From an uncultured Lutibacter sp. (GTDB lineage Bacteria; Bacteroidota; Bacteroidia; Flavobacteriales; Flavobacteriaceae): a DNA stretch of 64,000 nt. Below, piece after piece: positions 16,155-28,413 of the stretch. Within the stretch, counting starts at the first letter, position 1. Each line of letters begins with the position of its first letter. Below the pieces are notes generated by a model. That model searched no databases. It had not been told where the DNA came from and saw nothing but the letters and a program-made list of their open reading frames with translations. The position numbers and the translations under genes were made by a program. The stretch spans positions 62,001 to 126,000 of the forward strand of contig NZ_CANLRG010000004.1 in NCBI RefSeq assembly GCF_947493565.1, written 5' to 3'.

Positions 16155-17531
16155 TTATATTTTTTCAAATTTAACAGTAAAGTGCCTCATAATAGGCGCT
16201 TCATCAATAATTCTGTATCCTGATTTTGCCCCTTCTCTTGAATCATAAATATTTTTAAGTGTTGCAGCAATATAATCCATATGATTATTTGTATAGGTTC
16301 TTCTAGGAATTGCTAAACGCACTAATTCTAGATCGGGATACCTATTTTTTCTTGTAAAAGGATCTCTATCAGCTAGCACCGTACCAATTTCAACTCCTCT
16401 AATTCCTCCAACTACATATAATTCAATTGCTAAGGCTTGTGCTCTATATTCTTCCCTTGGAATAGTTGGAACAAACTTATTGGCATCTAAAAAAATAGCA
16501 TGTCCTCCAAATGGTTGTTGTACTGGAACTCCATATTCTACTAATTTTTTTCCTAAATAAGCTATTTGCTCTACCCTACTCTCTAAGTAATTAAATTCAG
16601 TAGATTCATCTAAACCAATGGCTAAAGCTCCCATATCTCTACCATTCATACCTCCATAAGTTATAAAACCTTCGTACATAATGTTAAAAACAGTAGCTTT
16701 TTTAAATACTTCTTTGTTATTAAGCGCTATAAATCCTCCCATATTAACCAAGCCGTCTTTTTTAGCACTAATGGTCATACCATCTCCATAAGAAAAAACT
16801 TCTTTTACAATTTCTTTAATTGATTTATCTTCATATCCAGCTTCTCTTTTTTTGATAAAATAGGCGTTTTCTGCAAAACGAGCAGCATCAAAATATAATG
16901 GTACTCCATATTGTTTACATAATGCTGATACTTCTTTAGTATTTTGCACTGAAACAGGTTGACCTCCTGCACTATTACAAGTAATTGTTAATATTACAAA
17001 TGGTATTTTTTCTTTTGGATTTGACTTAAATACCTTTTCTAATTTATTTAAATCAATATTGCCTTTAAAAGGATGTATAATTGACGTATCAAACGCTTCA
17101 TCAATCGTACAATCTACAGCAGTTGCTTTTCTAAATTCAATATGACCTTTTGTTGTATCAAAATGAGAGTTTCCAGGAACTATATCTCCTTCTTTTACCA
17201 TAGCAGAAAACAAAACATTTTCCGCAGCTCTACCTTGGTGAGTAGGTAAAAAATATTTAAATCCTGTAATTTTTTTTACCGTTTTCTTTAATTTAGTAAA
17301 AGATTTAGACCCTGCGTAACTCTCATCTCCAATCATCATTTCTGCCCATTGTTTATCGCTCATAGCTCCAGTTCCAGAATCAGTTAATACGTCTATAAAA
17401 ACTTTATCTGAATCCAGATTAAATAAGTTATAATGCGCCTTTTTAATCCATTTTAATCGTTGTTCTTTTGTAGAGCGTTTTAACTGCTCTACCATTTTAA
17501 TTTTATATGGTTCTGCATATGGTAATTCCAT
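16155..17531 (-). CDS. tnaA: Tryptophanase (tryptophan indole-lyase)
   Basis: PLP enzyme splitting tryptophan to indole, pyruvate and ammonia. I start at the ATG at 17531 (MELPYAEPYKIK aligns with the E. coli start) instead of 17573, giving 458 residues. PLP lysine is in SAKKDGL (Lys258). Tryptophanase and tyrosine phenol-lyase are hard to separate; here the substrate-pocket positions read Asp (HFDTTKGH) and Ile (GIRGVEIG) as in tryptophanase, not Thr and Arg as in tyrosine phenol-lyase, and TCNSAGGQPVS is tryptophanase-like. It stands next to the Rrf2 gene and diverges from ccsBA. Some pocket uncertainty remains. Confidence 0.88.
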   Translation of the reverse strand: MELPYAEPYKIKMVEQLKRSTKEQRLKWIKKAHYNLFNLDSDKVFIDVLTDSGTGAMSDKQWAEMMIGDESYAGSKSFTKLKKTVKKITGFKYFLPTHQGRAAENVLFSAMVKEGDIVPGNSHFDTTKGHIEFRKATAVDCTIDEAFDTSIIHPFKGNIDLNKLEKVFKSNPKEKIPFVILTITCNSAGGQPVSVQNTKEVSALCKQYGVPLYFDAARFAENAYFIKKREAGYEDKSIKEIVKEVFSYGDGMTISAKKDGLVNMGGFIALNNKEVFKKATVFNIMYEGFITYGGMNGRDMGALAIGLDESTEFNYLESRVEQIAYLGKKLVEYGVPVQQPFGGHAIFLDANKFVPTIPREEYRAQALAIELYVVGGIRGVEIGTVLADRDPFTRKNRYPDLELVRLAIPRRTYTNNHMDYIAATLKNIYDSREGAKSGYRIIDEAPIMRHFTVKFEKI

Positions 17532-17922
17532 AATAATAAATTTAAATTGAAAAATTAGATGTAATTGTGACAAACCAATAGTTTGCCCATTTTAAAATAA
17601 GTTAAGGAGCTATTTAATATAGCATTCTGGGCGTTTAATATTTAGATAAATATTAAGATATATTTTATAAATGTTTAAAACTTTCATTCAATAATATACT
17701 TGCATACAAATTTACATTTTTTTCATTTTTATAAGTTAAATTTTTAAAAAAAGTGAACAAATTTTAATGACAATAGTCATTAATTGTGATAAAAGTTACA
17801 CTTATCTTTGGTGCAATGTTAAAATAGGAAGATAATTGTTTTAAATTCAAAATTATAAATGGCTAATATGACAATTATCATTATTTTTGCACAACATTAT
17901 TTTTAATAATAAAACATCTGTA
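17532..17922. promoter_or_regulatory. Divergent tnaA/ccsBA control region with several dyads
   Basis: No gene in these 391 bases. They hold: a 22-bp palindrome at 17635-17656 (10-base arms TTAATATTTA and TAAATATTAA, 2-base centre) on the tnaA side; a perfect dyad TTAATGACAATAGTCATTAA at 17764-17783; a CRP/FNR-like TGTGATAAAAGTTACA at 17785-17800; a perfect rightward -7 box TATCTTTG at 17803-17810; and ATGACAATTATCAT at 17868-17881 touching the -7 box TATTTTTG (17882-17889) that best fits ccsBA. The two ATGAC-N4-(G/A)TCAT dyads have Crp/Fnr-family architecture. Motif reading only. Confidence 0.5.
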
Positions 17923-20900
17923 ATGAACAAACTACTTTCACTTATTTATTCAACACGTTTAATGGCTATTTTGTTTCTTGTTTTTGCTGCTGCAATGGGA
18001 GTGGCAACATTTATTGAAAACGATTATGGCACTGAAACGGCCAAAGCTTTAGTATATAATGCTTGGTGGTTTGAAGGTATAATGATATTTTTTGCTATTA
18101 ACTTTTTTGGTAACATTTTTAAATACAAACTATTAAGAAAAGAAAAATTAGTAGTACTCGCTTTTCATTTAGCTTTCTTTTTAATAATTATTGGAGCTGG
18201 TATTACTCGCTATATTAGTTTTGAAGGAATAATGCCTATAAAAGAAGGGCAAGTAAGTAATACTTTCCTTTCCGAAAAAAATTATATAAGCATTGTTGTT
18301 AATGATGGTAAAGAACAAAAAACACCTGTACACCATCCTATTTTATTATCTGCCATAGGCTCAAACAATTATACTTATAATACAGATTTTAAAGGTACGG
18401 ATGTTTCTGTTAAATTAACTAACTACATTCCTAACGCACAAGAAGTTTTTGAAGAAAGTGAAACGGGCGATGAATATATGCTATTTGTTGAGTCTGGTGG
18501 TGGTGGAAGACACAATCATTACGTAAAAAAAGGAACTTCTGAACTTATTCATGGCGTTATGGTTGGTTATGACACTCCTAATAAAAATACCATTGATTTT
18601 AAAACCATTGATGGAAAAATTAAAATTCAATCTGCTGTAGAAGGTCAGTTTTTTAGAATGGCTGATAATTTTGAAGGAACTATTGTAAAAGATTCATTAC
18701 AAGATTTTTCAATTTTAGCTGTTCATTCAATCGCAGGGTTACAATTTGTTGTTCCCAATGCAGGTATTAAAGGAGAGTATAAAACAATCTCAGGTGATAA
18801 AGATCAAAATACCTTAGCCCAATTAACTTTTGACGTTACTGCTGGTGGTGAAACAAAACAGGTTAAAATGGTAGGAGGTAAATTTGCAATTCAACCTCCA
18901 ACCCAATTCTCTATTGGGAATTTAAACTTTAGAATGAGCTATGGAGCAATGCAAATGAAATTACCATTTAGTATTAAATTAAACGATTTTCAGCTTGATA
19001 AATACCCAGGTTCGGAAAGCGCAATGTCTTATGCTAGTGAGGTTACAGTAATAGCCCCTTCTGAAACATTTGATTTTAGAATTTTTATGAATAATATTTT
19101 AAATTATAAAGGGTATAAATTCTTTCAATCAAGTTACAATATTACCCCAGAATATGAAGAAACTCACTTATCTGTAAATCATGATTTTTGGGGCTCAACA
19201 ATTACTTACATAGGTTATTTCTTATTATATGCTGGATTGATTTTAATTTTATTTATGAAAAATACGCGTTTTGACTTCCTAAGAAAAAATTTACAAAAAA
19301 TTAGAACAAAAAAAGCTACTTTAACTACCATTGCTATTTTACTAATTTCAACCATATCTTTTGCTCAACAACACAATCATTCATTAACCGAAAAACAAAT
19401 TGATTCAGCTTTAGCGGTTAACAAAATTGATGTAAACCATGCTGAAAACTTTAGCAAAGTAATTATACAAGATGCTGGAGGTAGAATGAAACCAGTACAT
19501 ACCTATGCTTCTGAATTGTTGAGAAAAGTTAGTAAACATGATACTTATAAAGATATGAATGCGACTCAAGTATTTTTATCTATTCAACAAAATCCAAGAT
19601 TATGGTTCCAAATTCCAATTATTTATATTGAAAAAGGAAACACAAAATTACGTGATATTATAGGAATCCCTCACGATCAAAGAGATGCAACACTTGCTAA
19701 CTTTTTTGATTCAAAAGGAATGTATAAAATTTCTCAAATTCAACAAGAAGCTCAAAAAAGTAATATTAAAAGTAAATTTGAAAAAGATGTAATAAATGTA
19801 GACAGAAGAGTTAACTTACTCTATTCAGCTATTACTGGAGATATTTTAAGAATTTTCCCTATTCCAAACGATTCTAATAATACTTGGGTATCTCATAATA
19901 ACATACAATCTGCTCATTTTAAAGGTCAAGACTCAGTATTTGTTCGCCAAATACTCCCTATTTACCTTCAAACTTTGTCAGATTCTAACGTATCTAAAGA
20001 TTATTCAAAATCTGATGAAATTTTACAAGGCATTACTAATTTTCAAAAAAAATATGGAAGTGAAGTATATCCAAAAGAACATAAAATTGACTTAGAAATT
20101 GCTTACAACAAATACGATATATTTAAAACTATATATAGCTATTATATGTACATTGGAACATTAATGTTCTTTTTTGTAATCTTCCAAATTTTTAGAAATA
20201 ATAAAACCATCAACTTTTTAATTAAAGCAAGTATTGTTATAATTATTGGGCTTTTTCTATTACATACAGGAGGTTTAATCGCTCGCTGGATAGTAAGTGG
20301 AAATGCCCCTTGGAGTAACGCCTACGAATCTATGATTTACGTTGGATGGGCAACTATGCTGTTTGGATTAATTTTTGGAAAAAAATCATCAATGACTATT
20401 GCTGCAACGGCCTTTTTAACAGCATTTATTTTAATGGTTGCGCATTGGAATTGGATGGATCCAGAAATTGCAAATCTACAACCTGTACTAAATTCTTATT
20501 GGTTAATGATTCACGTATCAATAATAGTTGCAAGTTATGGCCCATTTGCTTTAGGAATGATATTAGGCTTAATTGCACTTTTATTAATGATATTGACAAC
20601 CAAAAAGAATAAACAAAAAATTGGTTTAATGATTAAAGAAATGACCATTATTAATGAAATGGCTTTAACTGTTGGTTTGGTGATGTTAACTATTGGAAAC
20701 TTTTTAGGCGGACAATGGGCAAATGAAAGTTGGGGACGTTATTGGGGCTGGGATCCAAAGGAAACTTGGGCTTTAATAAGTATTATGATTTACGCTTTTG
20801 TTTTACACTTACGATTAGTTCCAGGCTTAAGAAGTAGATTTGTTTTTAATTTATTTTCAGTAGCTGCGTTTGCTTCTATTTTAATGACCTATTTTGGAGT

Positions 20901-21042
20901 GAACTTCTACTTATCAGGTTTACATTCTTATGCAAGTGGAGATAAAGCTATTACACCTACATTTGTTTATTACTCCGTAGCTATTGTAGCTGTTATCTCT
21001 GTTTTAGCTTATATACAACATAAAAAACATTATAAAAAATAA
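17923..21042 (+). CDS. ccsBA: Cytochrome c biogenesis ResB-CcsA fusion (CcsBA)
   Basis: System II cytochrome c synthase that exports heme and ligates it to CxxCH apocytochromes. The ATG at 17923 (MNKLLSLIYSTRLM) is preferred to 17887, which lies inside the predicted -7 box. About 1039 residues: ResB-like N-terminus with helices and a long periplasmic domain (to about 440), a linker with a second signal-like segment (ISTISFAQQHNHS), and a CcsA part with the WWD heme motif (WGRYWGWDPKETW, about residue 945) and flanking helices. The fused form is usual in Bacteroidota. NorC is an obvious client. Confidence 0.93.
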   Translation: MNKLLSLIYSTRLMAILFLVFAAAMGVATFIENDYGTETAKALVYNAWWFEGIMIFFAINFFGNIFKYKLLRKEKLVVLAFHLAFFLIIIGAGITRYISFEGIMPIKEGQVSNTFLSEKNYISIVVNDGKEQKTPVHHPILLSAIGSNNYTYNTDFKGTDVSVKLTNYIPNAQEVFEESETGDEYMLFVESGGGGRHNHYVKKGTSELIHGVMVGYDTPNKNTIDFKTIDGKIKIQSAVEGQFFRMADNFEGTIVKDSLQDFSILAVHSIAGLQFVVPNAGIKGEYKTISGDKDQNTLAQLTFDVTAGGETKQVKMVGGKFAIQPPTQFSIGNLNFRMSYGAMQMKLPFSIKLNDFQLDKYPGSESAMSYASEVTVIAPSETFDFRIFMNNILNYKGYKFFQSSYNITPEYEETHLSVNHDFWGSTITYIGYFLLYAGLILILFMKNTRFDFLRKNLQKIRTKKATLTTIAILLISTISFAQQHNHSLTEKQIDSALAVNKIDVNHAENFSKVIIQDAGGRMKPVHTYASELLRKVSKHDTYKDMNATQVFLSIQQNPRLWFQIPIIYIEKGNTKLRDIIGIPHDQRDATLANFFDSKGMYKISQIQQEAQKSNIKSKFEKDVINVDRRVNLLYSAITGDILRIFPIPNDSNNTWVSHNNIQSAHFKGQDSVFVRQILPIYLQTLSDSNVSKDYSKSDEILQGITNFQKKYGSEVYPKEHKIDLEIAYNKYDIFKTIYSYYMYIGTLMFFFVIFQIFRNNKTINFLIKASIVIIIGLFLLHTGGLIARWIVSGNAPWSNAYESMIYVGWATMLFGLIFGKKSSMTIAATAFLTAFILMVAHWNWMDPEIANLQPVLNSYWLMIHVSIIVASYGPFALGMILGLIALLLMILTTKKNKQKIGLMIKEMTIINEMALTVGLVMLTIGNFLGGQWANESWGRYWGWDPKETWALISIMIYAFVLHLRLVPGLRSRFVFNLFSVAAFASILMTYFGVNFYLSGLHSYASGDKAITPTFVYYSVAIVAVISVLAYIQHKKHYKK

Positions 21043-21092
21043 CTAAAATCGTTGCAAAAATGTAACTTTGCAATCCATTAAAAAAATTATCA

Positions 21093-21608
21093 ATGTTTAA
21101 TAAGTATATAAAATTAGTAATTGCAGCAGGAATCTTAGTGTGGTCCGTATTTCAATTTGTTGATGAAAATATAATGAATGGCATTTCATTAATTTTATTA
21201 GCAGGTATTTTTGTACTGTTCTACTTTAAAAATGAATTTATATTACTTGCATTTTTACAATTAAGAAAACAAAATTTTGCGGGTGCAAGTAAATGGTTAT
21301 CCTATATTAAAAATCCAAGTTCTGCTTTAATAAAAAAACAGGAAGGATATTATAATTTTTTACAAGGAATTATGGTTTCTCAAACCAACCTAACTCAAGC
21401 TGAGAAATTTTTTAAAAAAGCATTAAGTTTAGGGTTAAATATGAAACATGATATTGCAATGGCAAAACTACAATTGGCTGGAATTGCTATGTCTAAAAGA
21501 CGTAAAAGAGAAGCTACCACCTTAGTAAATGAAGCTAAAAAATTAGATTCTCAAGGAGTTTTAACAGAGCAAATTAAAATGTTAAAACAACAATTGAAAA
21601 AAATATAA
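21093..21608 (+). CDS. Membrane-anchored protein with TPR-like helices
   Basis: 171 residues. Two hydrophobic segments at the N-terminus (about 7-22 and 30-48) are followed by a basic helical region with TPR-like spacing (GYYNFLQGIMVSQTNLTQAEKFFKKALSLG and then AMAKLQLAGIAMSKRRKREATTLVNEAKKL). It follows ccsBA by 50 bases and may be cotranscribed. No specific function can be assigned. Confidence 0.7.
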   Translation: MFNKYIKLVIAAGILVWSVFQFVDENIMNGISLILLAGIFVLFYFKNEFILLAFLQLRKQNFAGASKWLSYIKNPSSALIKKQEGYYNFLQGIMVSQTNLTQAEKFFKKALSLGLNMKHDIAMAKLQLAGIAMSKRRKREATTLVNEAKKLDSQGVLTEQIKMLKQQLKKI

Positions 21609-21616
21609 TTCATTAT

Positions 21617-21660
21617 TTATAATAAAAAAGGCAACCAAATGGTTGCCTTTTTTATTATAA
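21617..21660. terminator. Bidirectional terminator
   Basis: A perfect palindrome 44 bases long with GC core GGCAACC/GGTTGCC flanked by runs of A and T, between the convergent TPR-like and LysM genes; it would stop transcription from both sides. Confidence 0.9.
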
Positions 21661-21681
21661 ATAACAGAACAGTACGCGCTA

Positions 21682-23394
21682 TTACTTTATTATTATTGGT
21701 AATAACTCTTTAGTATATTGTATTAAATAAACCGCATGATTCTCAAAACTGCCAAAAAGTTTTTTATCATAATTAAATACAGATGACACCCTTTGTGATT
21801 TACCTGCTTTCAAACCTTCTTCAAGAGAACCTTCAGAAGCCAAACGAATAAGAATATCATAGGTTACATCAAAACCTCTTGTAGCATATTTAGATGGATA
21901 TGCAAAATATTTTGATTTATAAGATTTATAGAAATTCTTTGCAGTAGCATCCATATCTAAATATTCCATTGATGGAAATAAAAAGTTCAATCTTCCTAAT
22001 AAATTATTATCAATAGAATCAAAATTATCTCCTTTATTAAAAGCTATAAATTTAATATTAAATGTCTCAATATAAGTTTTTAAACTATTAATTGCTGAAG
22101 AAGTTATCACCGTATCATCACTAATTAAAACTACCCAGTTAATTGATTTTTCATTTAATTTTTCACCAACTTTTTCACTATCAATATATCCTTTTTCTGG
22201 TTTAATGACCGTAATATTTTGAATAGAGTCAAAAGTTTTAAACTTATTTACCGTTCTCCATAATTTAGTTTGAGTTTCAGCTTTTCCATCATTAATTATA
22301 ATAATGTCCTCTCCTTTATATTGGTCTTTTAAATAGTCCATTAATTTTTCATCTAACAATTCTGTATTTGGTGCAGATTTAATCAAGTTACCTGCCGATA
22401 AGCTTATTTGATTTTTAGAAAAAACAGGAGCCACTACTGGAGCGTTTACATGCTTTGCCAACCAATGTGCCTTCTCAAAAAATAATGGTCCTAAAATAAC
22501 ATCTACGTTGCTAAAATCATTTTTATTAACAAGATACTGTAATTTATAATTAGAATTTTCAGTATCATAATAATTTACCTGAATTGCTAAACCTTTATGT
22601 TTTAAAGAATCTATTGCCATTTGAACTCCTAAATGAACATCTGAAACTATTGTTAATAATGAATTGTTTTTTTTGAAATTTTGAATTCTTGTTGAATCTG
22701 TATATTTATTTATTTGATACGGAAGCATAACAGCTACATTCAACTTTTTTGAAATATCAATGTTTTCAACAAAATAACCAGCATCATTTTCTCCTTTTAT
22801 ATTTTCTACCGAAAGTGGTTTTATTTTTAAAACCATACCTAACTTTAATCCGTCTTTCAGTTCAGGATTTAATTGTTTTAATTGCGCTTCTGTAACTTCA
22901 TATAACCTTGTTAATTTAAAAAATGTATCATCCTTTACAACTGTATGAATTACATAATTTGATAGGTCTAATGGTTCAGACTTTTTTGATTCAGGAATTC
23001 TTAATCTCATCCCAATTTTTAACCCTCCTATTAAACCAAAATTAGCAGCTTTTAATTCTTCAATTGTAATTCCAAATTTTTTAGAAATTCCAAATACTGT
23101 TTCTTTAGGTTTTACGGTATAAAATTTTTCTACTTCCTTAGAACTTTCAGCTTCAGTTATTATTGTTTTTCCATAATTAAGATTCGGTACTACAATCACT
23201 GTCCCAGGTTTTGGTCTTCTACTTTCATCAGGATTTAAACGAAGTAAATCTCTTGTTGATAAATCATATCGCTTAGCAATACTCTTAATGGTTTCACCTT
23301 TTTTAACAGTATAAGAAACATACTTTTTTTGTTGTGCAATTGTTACAATTGAAAACAACAAAAAAAGAAATGTTATAAGCTTGAGTTTTTTCAT
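21682..23394 (-). CDS. LysM-domain protein with periplasmic-binding-like C-terminus
   Basis: 570 residues with a signal peptide (ends near IVTIAQ). Three LysM repeats follow (about 25-70, 90-133 and 147-192; for example SYTVKKGETIKSIAKRYDLS), which bind peptidoglycan. The rest (about 213-570) resembles a type 1 periplasmic-binding / ABC substrate-binding fold (LNVAVMLPYQ, DVILGPLFFEKAHWLAK, YATRGFDVTYDIL). This fusion is common downstream of guaA in Flavobacteriia. It lies 25 bases after guaA and is probably cotranscribed. The ligand is unknown. Confidence 0.85.
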   Translation of the reverse strand: MKKLKLITFLFLLFSIVTIAQQKKYVSYTVKKGETIKSIAKRYDLSTRDLLRLNPDESRRPKPGTVIVVPNLNYGKTIITEAESSKEVEKFYTVKPKETVFGISKKFGITIEELKAANFGLIGGLKIGMRLRIPESKKSEPLDLSNYVIHTVVKDDTFFKLTRLYEVTEAQLKQLNPELKDGLKLGMVLKIKPLSVENIKGENDAGYFVENIDISKKLNVAVMLPYQINKYTDSTRIQNFKKNNSLLTIVSDVHLGVQMAIDSLKHKGLAIQVNYYDTENSNYKLQYLVNKNDFSNVDVILGPLFFEKAHWLAKHVNAPVVAPVFSKNQISLSAGNLIKSAPNTELLDEKLMDYLKDQYKGEDIIIINDGKAETQTKLWRTVNKFKTFDSIQNITVIKPEKGYIDSEKVGEKLNEKSINWVVLISDDTVITSSAINSLKTYIETFNIKFIAFNKGDNFDSIDNNLLGRLNFLFPSMEYLDMDATAKNFYKSYKSKYFAYPSKYATRGFDVTYDILIRLASEGSLEEGLKAGKSQRVSSVFNYDKKLFGSFENHAVYLIQYTKELLPIIIK

Positions 23395-23419
23395 TTATAA
23401 ATTATATTTAAGGGTTATC

Positions 23420-24952
23420 CTATTCCCATTCAATAGTTGCTGGTGGCTTTGAACTAATATCATACACTACTCTATTAACGCCTTTTACTCCATTTATTAT
23501 TTGGTTGGATGTTTTTTGTAAAAATTCATACGGTAAATTTACCCAATCCGCAGTCATTCCATCTGTAGATTCTACAGCTCTTAAGGCCACTACTTTCTCA
23601 TAAGTTCTTTCATCACCCATAACACCAACTGAGTTTACTGGTAATAATATAGCTCCAGCTTGCCAAACATCATTATACAATCCCCATTCTTTCAATCCAT
23701 TAATAAAAATAGCATCTACTTCTTGTAAAATTCTCACTTTTTCAGCAGTAATATCACCTAAAATACGAATTGCCAAACCTGGTCCAGGAAATGGATGTCT
23801 GCCTAATAATTCTGAATCAATTCCCAAAGAAGCACCTACTCTTCTCACCTCATCTTTAAATAACATTTTTAAAGGTTCTACTATTTTTAGCTTCATAAAA
23901 TCTGGCAATCCTCCAACATTATGATGTGACTTGATAGTAGCTGAAGGGCCTCCTGTTGCTGAAACAGATTCAATAACATCAGGATAAATAGTTCCTTGTG
24001 CTAACCATTTTACATCTTCAATTAAATGAGCTTCATCATCAAATACTTCAATAAAAACACGACCAATTATTTTGCGTTTTCCTTCTGGATCTGCTTCTTC
24101 TGCAAGTTCTTTCAAAAAACGTGCCGAAGCATCAACACCTTTAACGTTTAATCCCATTCCTTTGTATTGGCTCAACACATTTTCAAACTCATTTTTACGA
24201 AGTAAGCCATTATTTACAAAAATACAGTATAAGTTATCTCCAATTGCTTTGCTTAATAATGTTGCTGCCACTGTAGAATCTACACCTCCAGACAAACCTA
24301 AAACAACTTTATCGTTTCCTAATTGTTCTTTTAATTTTTGAACCGTTGACTCTACAAATGAATCTGGTGTCCAATCTTGTTTAACTTTTGCAATATTTAC
24401 TAAGAAGTTACTTAAAATTTTTAATCCATCCTTGGAATGATAAACTTCTGGGTGAAACTGGATTCCAAAAGTAGTTTCATTGGTAAGTTTAAAAGCCGCG
24501 TTTTTAACATCATGAGTAGAAGCAATCAATTCGGCATTTTCAGGTAAATCAACAATGGTATCACTGTGACTCATCCATACTTGACTTCCTTCATTTACGC
24601 CTTCAAAAAAAGATTCATTACTTTTTACAAAAGAAAGATTTGCTCTTCCGTACTCTCTGGTATTAGACGCTGCTACTTTACCTCCATAATTATGAGCCAT
24701 ATATTGAGCACCAAAACAAACACCTAATAAAGGTAATTTCCCTTTTATCTTAGACAAATCAGGTTTAGGGGCCTCTTCTGTTCTAACGGAAGAAGGGCTT
24801 CCAGAAAGGATGACTGCTTTGTAATTAGTTAATTCGAAATTTTTACTATTAAAAGGAAAAATTTCACAAAAAATGTTAAGTTCTCTAACTCTTCGGGCAA
24901 TCAACTGCGTGTATTGCGAACCGAAATCTAATATAAGTACCTTTTGTTGCAT
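23420..24952 (-). CDS. guaA: GMP synthase (glutamine-hydrolysing)
   Basis: Converts XMP to GMP using glutamine and ATP. 510 residues from the ATG at 24952 ([16 protein letters not shown]); the frame extends two codons further to a TTG, but that TTG overlaps a -7-like box. Class I amidotransferase with nucleophile in [11 protein letters not shown] and His-Glu in [11 protein letters not shown] pyrophosphatase loop LSGGVDST; C-terminal dimerisation domain ending [18 protein letters not shown], as usual. The LysM gene follows. Confidence 0.97.
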   Translation of the reverse strand: MQQKVLILDFGSQYTQLIARRVRELNIFCEIFPFNSKNFELTNYKAVILSGSPSSVRTEEAPKPDLSKIKGKLPLLGVCFGAQYMAHNYGGKVAASNTREYGRANLSFVKSNESFFEGVNEGSQVWMSHSDTIVDLPENAELIASTHDVKNAAFKLTNETTFGIQFHPEVYHSKDGLKILSNFLVNIAKVKQDWTPDSFVESTVQKLKEQLGNDKVVLGLSGGVDSTVAATLLSKAIGDNLYCIFVNNGLLRKNEFENVLSQYKGMGLNVKGVDASARFLKELAEEADPEGKRKIIGRVFIEVFDDEAHLIEDVKWLAQGTIYPDVIESVSATGGPSATIKSHHNVGGLPDFMKLKIVEPLKMLFKDEVRRVGASLGIDSELLGRHPFPGPGLAIRILGDITAEKVRILQEVDAIFINGLKEWGLYNDVWQAGAILLPVNSVGVMGDERTYEKVVALRAVESTDGMTADWVNLPYEFLQKTSNQIINGVKGVNRVVYDISSKPPATIEWE

Positions 24953-25180
24953 CCGCAAAAATAATATTATTCTATATATGATGTATCATTTAATGTTATT
25001 TTTCTTTACAACATTTTTTAACATAAGAACTTAAATAACAATACTTAAATTGAATATTTTAGCACAATTTGAATTTATTAAACATAAAACTTAAATTATA
25101 ACAAACTAAATTCGGCCTTTATAAGGCATTTTCTTTATTTTTAAATTTTGCAAACGTCAATTAAAAACTTCATTTTAATT

Positions 25181-25210
25181 TTAAAAGCGTTTAGAAGCGT
25201 TTTAAAGCAT
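25181..25210. repeat. Three tandem 10-bp repeats upstream of gyrB
   Basis: Consecutive units TTAAAAGCGT, TTAGAAGCGT and TTTAAAGCAT, about 90-115 bases upstream of the predicted gyrB start. The exact 10-bp step suggests helical phasing (protein binding or bending), but three short AT-rich units could arise by chance. Confidence 0.4.
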
Positions 25211-25243
25211 TTTTAGACTTTTAGTAAATTGTTAATAACTTAA

Positions 25244-27262
<2,019 letters not shown>

Positions 27263-27284
27263 TTACTTTAATTCACAACATTTT

Positions 27285-27314
27285 AAAACCGTCATTTAGA
27301 CGGTTTTTTTTTTG
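27285..27314 (+). terminator. gyrB terminator
   Basis: Stem AAAACCGTC / GACGGTTTT with loop ATTTA and a run of about ten T, directly after gyrB. Confidence 0.9.
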
Positions 27315-27469
27315 AATAAATCAGAAAAATTAAATGTTTCAATTAGCTCAATTATAGTTACAAACTTATCTAAAAACGATTTCGTAGTTAATTAAAATTG
27401 TTACACTTAATTAATATAAAAATTCTTATTTTTACAGTAATATTAAATATTTAAATACAACACAAAAAT

Positions 27470-28393
27470 ATGAAAGTAACAGTAGTAGGAGCTGGTGCTG
27501 TAGGTGCAAGTTGCGCTGAGTACATAGCTATAAAAAATTTCGCATCTGAGGTAATGTTGATTGATATAAAAGAGGGTTTTGCTGAAGGTAAAGCTATGGA
27601 CTTAATGCAATGTGCCTCACTAAATGGTTTTGACACTAAAATAACAGGTGTAACAAACGATTATTCTAAAACAGCTGGTAGTGATGTAGCAGTAATTACA
27701 AGCGGTATTCCAAGAAAACCTGGAATGACTCGTGAGGAGTTAATTGGAATTAACGCTGGCATTGTTAAATCTGTTGCAACAAGTTTAATTGAACATTCAC
27801 CAAATGTTATAATAATTGTAGTAAGTAATCCAATGGATACAATGGCTTATTTAGCTCATAAAGCTACAGGTTTGCCTAAAAACAGAATTATAGGTATGGG
27901 AGGCGCTTTAGATAGTGCACGTTTTAAATTCCGTTTAGCAGAAGCTTTAGGTTGTCCTGCATCTGATGTTGATGGTATGGTAATTGGAGGTCATAGTGAT
28001 ACAGGTATGGTGCCTTTAATTGGAAAAGCAGCTCGTAACAGTGTTAAAGTATCTGAATTTTTATCAGAAGAAAGAATGCAACAAGTTGTTGAAGACACTA
28101 AAGTAGGTGGAGCTACTTTAACAAAATTACTAGGAACAAGTGCTTGGTATGCTCCAGGAGCAGCAGTTTCGGCTATGGTACAAGCTATTGCTTTAGATTC
28201 TAAAAAAATGTTTCCATGCTCAGCTTTATTAGATGGTGAATATGGTTTAACAGATATTTCAATAGGTGTCCCTTGTATTATTGGTAAAAACGGAATTGAA
28301 AAAATTGTTGAAATAGAATTATCTGAAGCTGAAAAAGCTAAAATTGAAGAAAGTGCTGAAGGTGTTAAAAAAACAAATGCTTTATTAAACTAG
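27470..28393 (+). CDS. mdh: Malate dehydrogenase (LDH-like type)
   Basis: Interconverts malate and oxaloacetate with NAD in the TCA cycle. 307 residues: Rossmann loop VVGAGAVGAS at the N-terminus, Asp of LIDIKEG for NAD, substrate loop IPRKPGMTREEL whose Arg residues favour malate over lactate, and catalytic His in GGHSDTGMVP. The length and the IPRKPGM loop place it in the LDH-like MDH group usual in Bacteroidota. Single gene between two terminators. Confidence 0.96.
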   Translation: MKVTVVGAGAVGASCAEYIAIKNFASEVMLIDIKEGFAEGKAMDLMQCASLNGFDTKITGVTNDYSKTAGSDVAVITSGIPRKPGMTREELIGINAGIVKSVATSLIEHSPNVIIIVVSNPMDTMAYLAHKATGLPKNRIIGMGGALDSARFKFRLAEALGCPASDVDGMVIGGHSDTGMVPLIGKAARNSVKVSEFLSEERMQQVVEDTKVGGATLTKLLGTSAWYAPGAAVSAMVQAIALDSKKMFPCSALLDGEYGLTDISIGVPCIIGKNGIEKIVEIELSEAEKAKIEESAEGVKKTNALLN

Positions 28394-28413
28394 TATTCTA
28401 AAAAAATTATACT

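Noticed and set aside
16155-17531. Tyrosine phenol-lyase instead of tryptophanase
   Set aside because: The positions that carry Thr and Arg in tyrosine phenol-lyase are Asp and Ile here, as in tryptophanase; some local similarity (GAMSDKQW) to the lyase was noted.
25115-25127. Hairpin GCCTT-TAT-AAGGC as a terminator
   Set aside because: Five-base stem between divergent genes where no terminator is needed.
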